From Trichosporon coremiiforme (Eukaryota > Basidiomycota > Tremellomycetes > Trichosporonales > Trichosporonaceae): 64,000 nucleotides of DNA. The translations under genes were made by a program, and so were the position numbers. Location: contig BCJJ01000010.1 in assembly GCA_039545355.1 (NCBI GenBank), forward strand, positions 1,042,889 through 1,106,888. The letters run 5' to 3'. Every line of letters begins with the position of its first letter. The stretch's first letter is position 1. Below the pieces are notes generated by a model. It was given only the letters and a program-made list of their open reading frames with translations. It did not search any database and was not told the DNA's origin. Positions 59,504 through 64,000 of this stretch are shown piece after piece.

Positions 59504-60413
59504 TCAGATGTTCTCGTCATTCATCTTGTTAGGCAAGACTGCACCCTGCATTGTCAGTGACCCAACNCTGTAGTCAGACTTGCCTGATCCCATGTTCGGA
59601 TCACACCATCAATTAGGCCACGAAGCTCCAACAATGCTCGCTCCACGCCCACAGCTCGAGCATTGGTTGATAGACTGGGTGGTTCACCTGAGGAATCTCG
59701 GAGAATTCGCCGGGCTTCAATTTCACGGCCCAGAACGTCCCTCTGGCGTGCAAGACTGTCGCGTTCAGATCGGAGCTGCTTGATGAGGGNATGTAAGGTC
59801 TTGACTTCAGCTTGTGTGCTTTGGAGTGCAACATTTTGCTGAGCTACATCGCGGCGCAGTCTCTCAATGTCCTCCTCACACCCTCCCTGGATACGGCTAA
59901 GCTCCATCTCACGATCCATCAGTGTCAACTTCGCCGAGGCCAACTCCGCTTGCAGTTTCCCGAGGTGCGCGTAATCTACTGGGGTGCCAGTAGTTAGATC
60001 TGGGTCTCCGGACGGTGGTGGCTGTTCCGCAGACTTGGATGCGAGCAGCGCCGACAGCCGGGCACGCAACCGGTTATTCTCATCTTGGATGTTGTTCACA
60101 GTCATTTCAAGCGCCGTGCTGGACAAGTCAGCCTGATCTTGATGCAGACCACTCACAGCTCTTCTCGTTTCTTGTTCCGACTCCTCTCTGCTGCCCTCCG
60201 GTTCTGCAACTTTTGGCGCTCCTTCTTCTCTTCCACAGTCAGGCCCTGTGTAGCGGCCTTGCCGCGGAGTGGTTGATCATGAGCTGTGGCCTCCGGCAAG
60301 TTGCCGCTCTCGTTGATGATGGCATGTTCATCGCCTGCAGCAGAGTGGTGCCCGTGCGCTGACGCTGTAGCCGCGCTACTTTGCGGGAAAGTCGGGTCGA
60401 AGATGTCGTCCAT
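59504..60413 (-). CDS. bZIP transcription factor
   Basis: The start (60413) gives MDDIFDPTFPQSSAA; the stop is 59504. The basic region KERQKLQNRRAAERSRNKKR carries the N-x7-R and AAxxSR signature and is followed, across a 38-nt intron, by a leucine zipper TALEMTVNNIQDENNRLRAR. A second coiled coil (KLQAELASAKLTLMDREMEL) follows. The last intron (59546-59583) appears to use a GC donor (GCAAGT) and contains an N. The C-terminus reads GAVLPNKMNDENI. About 270 residues in total. It is a nuclear DNA-binding protein; the PAP/YAP subclass is not supported, because the basic region lacks the extra Gln/Phe features. Regulon unknown. It converges on the carrier gene, 91 bp between stops. Confidence 0.85.
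59546..59583 (-). other. Probable GC-AG intron in the bZIP gene
   Basis: WDQ is followed by GCAAGT and the intron ends ACAATGCAG. A GT donor is absent at this position, and the frame without splicing ends within a few codons. One base inside is N. Confidence 0.6.
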
Positions 60414-60977
60414 GTCAAAGTTGATGAATCGGTACTTCCTGGGGTCGAAGGAGACAAACAATGGAATGAGGTGTCGGGTGTAGGTCAGTCATGAGGAAGT
60501 CCGGCAAGTTGAGACGGGACGATCAGGCGTGGGAAACTCACTATCTGTGGAGGTTTGGCACCTCACGTGGGAAGCCTGGACTGGAAGGCGCGTGCACCCG
60601 TGGAAAACCGCAGACTAGGCAGGTGGGGTCGCACACTGACACGTGGGAGCCACCCGGTGGCTATGCTTGGGGATAGTCATCCGTGGGAAAGTTTTCCGGC
60701 GCAAGAGCCATCCGTGGGAGAACTGACTGTAACGTAACTGGTTCTCAACCTCCCAATACCCCGTTTACGTAACCACCGTACGAAGCACGTGGTCCGCCGC
60801 ATGCTACTCCAGACCGGCCGGCAAGTGCAGGCACAAGACATGCTTTGCCGCCAGGTGCCGTTTTATACCGTCATGTCCCGGAGCCTCGGAACCTCGAGCC
60901 GGAACGACATATAAACATCAACGCTAGGTGGGCACTCGTACCACTGCATTTCTTCGAATACATTCAGACGAACCAAG
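60414..60977. promoter_or_regulatory. Divergent promoter bZIP / HIBADH-like with CGTGGGA motifs
   Basis: Between the bZIP start (minus) and the dehydrogenase start (plus) lies a third motif cluster: CGTGGGAAAC at 60528, CACGTGGGAAG at 60564, CGTGGGAG at 60642, CGTGGGAAAG at 60682 and CGTGGGAG at 60713. All point in the same direction, toward the dehydrogenase gene, within 120-450 bases of its ATG. No coding frame is evident. Confidence 0.55.
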
Positions 60978-62494
60978 ATGACCGGTGTTCAGGTTGGCTG
61001 GATTGGGCTGGGGGCTATGGGGGCCGGCATGTCGGCGGTGGGTGACACAGCGCTTCAGAACTGACGGCAGAACCTCGTGACCCGGGGCTTTACAGTCAAG
61101 GCGTTTGACGTTTACAAGCCGTCACTGGAGAAGGCTAAGGAGCAAGGGATTGAAGCTTGCTCTACTCCAGCGGCAGCCGCGGAGAATGTCCAGGTTTTGG
61201 GTCTCATGGTGGTAAACGCAGCCCAAGTCGACGAGGTGCTGTTCGGCGCCGACGGGGCGGCTGCTGGTAAGCAGCAGGTCGAAGATTCTGCTGACGAACC
61301 CTAGCCCTTCCAATCGGCAGCTCGGTAATCTGTTTCTCTACGGTGCCACCCAGCTTTCAGGTGAAGCTCCGCCGACGTCTCGACGAATTGCATAAAGACA
61401 TCGGTGTGAGTGCACTATCTTATGATGAGTTTCTGACATGACCAGCTCGTCGATGCGCCAGTCTCCGGTGGCTTTGCCCGAGCTGCGCAGGGACAACTGA
61501 GCATCATGGTATCGGGCACCGAGTCGGCCATCAAGATCGCTCGCCCGGTACTCGAGGCCTTGACCAATCCGCCAGCGGGGTCGCTGGCGATCGTTGGCAG
61601 CGATGTCGGCTCCGCTAGCAACTTCAAATTGATAAACCAAGTTCTCTGCGCCATTCACATCGCAGTGTCTGGGTACGTCGGTACGCCGTTGACGTGGTAC
61701 TGACTTGTAGTGAGGCCATGGCGCTCGGTGCGAACCTTGGGGTGAATCCTCGAAAGCTGTACAACGCATTGAAGGACTCGAGCTTCATGTGTGAGTGATG
61801 GCGTGCCAGCTTCCAGCGACTGACTCTCCCAGTCGGGAATCGTGTTCCCTGGCAGCTGCAACGTGACGGCATTCCAAAGTCTGCCATGACGATTATCCAC
61901 AAGGATGCGGGAATCGTCATGGACGAAGCCAAGCTGGCGGCCTTTCAGGCTCCGCTCTCTGCCGTCGCTGAGCAGGTGTTCACCGCAGCCCTCTCGGCAG
62001 GTCTGGGCAAGGAAGACGATGGGAATGTGGTCATGCTGTGGGAACGCATGGGCGGCCGAAGCGTTGCCGAACAAGGATCCGTGCAAGAAGCGGAGGAAGA
62101 GGCGCGAAAGCCCGGGGGAGAAGAGGCCATCAAAACAGTCGCTGATCTGTTGAACGGCGTGTATATTGTGGCCGCAGCTGAAGCCCTTGCATTTGCCAGA
62201 CGTAAAGGCATGGACCTGAACGACGTGTACAAAGTAGTGGGCACATCAGCGGCTACGTCCAAACCGCTTGTCCGGTTCAAAGACGAGCTGTCCTGGCCAG
62301 ATAAGCATTTGCCGATCCTTGATCAACCGACTGTGGCCACGACTCTGGCGAGCTTGAACGCTGTCCTCGGTGAGGGCAAGCGCGTGAACACGCCGCTATT
62401 CCTTACCCAAGCCGCGCAACAGGTCTTCACGGTTGCCGCCAACAAGGGTTGGGAGCACGAGGGGGCCAGCATAATCGGCAGGCTTTGGCATTAG
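60978..62494 (+). CDS. NAD(P)-dependent 3-hydroxyisobutyrate-dehydrogenase-family oxidoreductase
   Basis: Six exons with 31-42-nt introns encode about 440 residues. The N-terminus MTGVQVGWIGLGAMGAGMSA is the Rossmann GxGxMGxxM nucleotide site, followed by ANLVTRGFTVKAFDVYKPSL, VICFSTVPPSF, LVDAPVSGGFARAAQGQLSI (substrate-binding DxPVSGG), and the Lys-containing NFKLINQVLCAIHIA (candidate catalytic Lys). The C-terminal part repeats the all-helical domain (RKGMDLNDVYKVVGTSAATS, GWEHEGASIIGRLW), longer than in the classical enzyme and like threonate/tartronate-type oxidoreductases. The substrate cannot be told from sequence. It converges on the epimerase gene, 135 bp between stops. Confidence 0.85.
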
Positions 62495-62629
62495 AACTGG
62501 CTAGTTTTTTTTCGTACATCAATGAATACCCATGTTAGGCGGAGTTTCTTTGTTACGGCATCGCTGCATCACTGTTTCTCGTCATTCTCACATACAAACA
62601 AAGCCTCAGAGTCTGGAGCGACCACAGAG

Positions 62630-63565
62630 TCAGCCAAGCGTAAGAACCTGCTGCCCGATGAACTGCTCTCCCGGCTTGATCGACTTCCACTCAGAAACAA
62701 AGCCAGGCTCGATGCAGACGAAGTGGTCCCAGCCGCCGCTCTCCATGTCCGCCATCTTGCTGCCTGTCGCCTGACCGGGGTTCCAGATGGTCGTGTCCTG
62801 GAAACCCCTGAAACGAACCTTTACGGAACCGCCGTCCGAGTTGATGTCGTCGACACGGATCTCCTGGGAAGGAACCTTCTGGTAAACGCGGTCGAGCTCA
62901 CGGTCGACGAGCAGAGGACCGAGGGGTGTCTTCTCCTCCTTGCCACCCAAGGTCTTGTCCTTGTAAACGGTCCCGGCTTCGACACCGGTAATCTCAATCT
63001 TGGAAGCGTCCTCGACGCGGAGGTATGTATGCAGAAGCGCCTGGAACTTGAAGTCTTCACTGCCGTTGTTGAGCACGTGCAAGTCGGAGACCAGCTGGTG
63101 GGCGGCCAGGGTGACGACGTAGCGGAGACCGACGGGGTGGGGGAAGCTCTCGGGCGGAGGAGGCGCGACCAGGCGAACGGAGACGCCGTCGTTGTTGTCC
63201 AGTACGACCTTGTCAACCTTCCAAGTCTGGTTCCTTGCGAAGCCGTGCTGCTTCAAGGCGGCATACTCGGGAGGCGAGGAAGGAGGTGGTCCGAACACGG
63301 GAAAGACAATGGGGATACCACCTCGGATGGCAGCAGAGCCATCGAGATGAGCCTTCTTCGACAGGAAAATGTGCTCTTGACCATTCACCTTCCACGAAGT
63401 CACTGTAGCGCCATAGTAACTACTGTCAGTCGATACTCTCCCTCGCCAACTGCGATCTCACTAGATCTCAGCCGATGCACCCTATCGTCAGTCGCCTGCC
63501 TCCAGCCGTGCGCTCACACTGGGGTGCTTGAGAACAATGCTCTTCTCGTTCTGTTCGACGGGCAT
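62630..63565 (-). CDS. Glucose-6-phosphate 1-epimerase (YMR099C type)
   Basis: Three exons: 63518-63565, a 20-nt microexon 63462-63481, and 62630-63419 (or 63422), giving about 285 residues. It interconverts the alpha and beta anomers of glucose-6-phosphate and feeds glycolysis and the pentose phosphate pathway in the cytosol. Features: YYGATVTSWKVNG, HLDGSAAIRGGIPIVFPVFG, LKQHGFARNQTW with the catalytic His, SDLHVLNNGSEDFKFQALLH, and HFVCIEPGFV with the catalytic Glu. The microexon is needed to bridge KHPS to GASAEI and then YYGATV: an unspliced or two-exon reading meets stops. The acceptor of the second intron could be either of two AGs three bases apart; both keep the frame. Confidence 0.92.
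63462..63481 (-). other. 20-nt microexon in the epimerase gene
   Basis: Flanked by a 36-nt intron (63482-63517, donor GTGAGC, acceptor GATAG) and a 39- or 42-nt intron (from 63461, donor GTGAGA). It encodes GASAEI plus two bases of a Tyr codon, matching the expected family sequence between KHPS and YYGATV. Confidence 0.75.
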
Positions 63566-64000
63566 GATGAATGAAGATGTCGTGGACAGTTCAAGACCAG
63601 CTGACTCAGAGAAGGTGGAAGACTGAATATATAGAAGCAACGACGTCATCACAACATTGCCACTGCGACCGTGGTAAACCTGGCATGCTGGGCCGAGGGC
63701 CGTTCCACGTATACCGATAGTTCGGTCACATTCGGGATGCGAACCAACAGCTCGGCTAAGACTGACAGCACCTATACCTGGCTGCACGTTATTGAGGCGC
63801 GGCTACTCGAAATACCCCATGCACCCGATCGCTCAAGCACAAGGCGCAGCAGACTGTTCTCTGCCCAGTATACCGCCAGTGAAAGCCGTCACTTGCCGTT
63901 CAACTAGGCAGACAGCGAGACCAAGATAAACCAGATAATATGTCGGATGGCCGGCCCGACATGATGGTTAGCCCGAGGCGGACCCTTTGGACCGCACTGC
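63566..64000. other. Terminal stretch upstream of the epimerase gene, nothing recognised
   Basis: Promoter side of the epimerase gene (minus). A TATATA-like patch lies at 63625-63632, about 60 bases upstream of the ATG. No coding frame is supported up to the end of the window. Confidence 0.5.

Overview
The window reads as nuclear DNA from a basidiomycete yeast of the Tremellomycetes. Evidence for this: GC-rich coding sequence; very many tiny introns (about 31-45 nt, donor mostly GTGAGT or GTAAGT, a CTGAC or CTAAC branch-point-like motif close to the AG); and several Cryptococcus-type genes (an Xpt1-like stealth xylosylphosphotransferase, a GT90/CAP10-type transferase, a BIM1-like copper protein). 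The very short introns suggest Trichosporonales (Cutaneotrichosporon, Vanrija, Trichosporon type), but that placement is inference. It is draft assembly: there is a 395-base N gap at 38604-38998, and scattered single Ns in LYS4, the carrier gene, the bZIP gene and a few other places.

Layout. 1-5301 is gene-poor. A Zn2Cys6 regulator lies at 5302-6399 (minus) with a pyrimidine-rich leader, followed by about 8 kb with no recognisable gene (6400-14568) that carries short GC-rich minisatellites. From 14.5 kb genes become dense: MKT1 (minus), CSN5/RRI1 (minus), a secreted lysozyme-like protein (plus), an XPT1-like gene (minus), a SelK-like small membrane protein (plus), a secreted Ser/Glu-rich glycoprotein (minus), MDM33/SHE9 (plus), TRS31 (minus), SER1 (minus), MRF1 (plus), a histidine phosphatase (minus), ALG7 (plus, running into the gap), a TTC1-like TPR protein (minus), LYS4 (minus), a GT90 glycosyltransferase (plus), SEN54 (plus), POL3 (minus), a medium-chain-type acyl-CoA dehydrogenase (plus) and a BIM1-like GPI protein (plus). 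After a 4.3 kb gene-free stretch (53894-58197) come a LEU5-like mitochondrial carrier (plus), a bZIP factor (minus), a 3-hydroxyisobutyrate-dehydrogenase-like enzyme (plus) and a glucose-6-phosphate 1-epimerase (minus).

The genes are mostly unrelated housekeeping loci, not one cluster. Themes recur: mitochondrial function (MDM33, MRF1, LYS4, acyl-CoA dehydrogenase, LEU5-like carrier), secretory-pathway glycosylation and trafficking (ALG7, XPT1-like, GT90, TRS31), amino-acid synthesis (SER1, LYS4), and cell-surface or secreted proteins (lysozyme-like, Ser/Glu-rich, BIM1-like). Convergent pairs are packed very tightly (18-135 bp between stop codons).

The most unusual signals are: a probable AT-AC intron in POL3; a 20-nt microexon in the epimerase gene; a tandem duplication that copied the start region of the TTC1-like gene upstream of itself and created a 43-codon uORF; and clusters of a CGTGGGA(A/T/G) motif between 54.3 and 60.7 kb that match the CSL (Su(H)/RBPJ) binding consensus. 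Exon boundaries given here were read by hand from splice signals and reading frame, not from transcript data.
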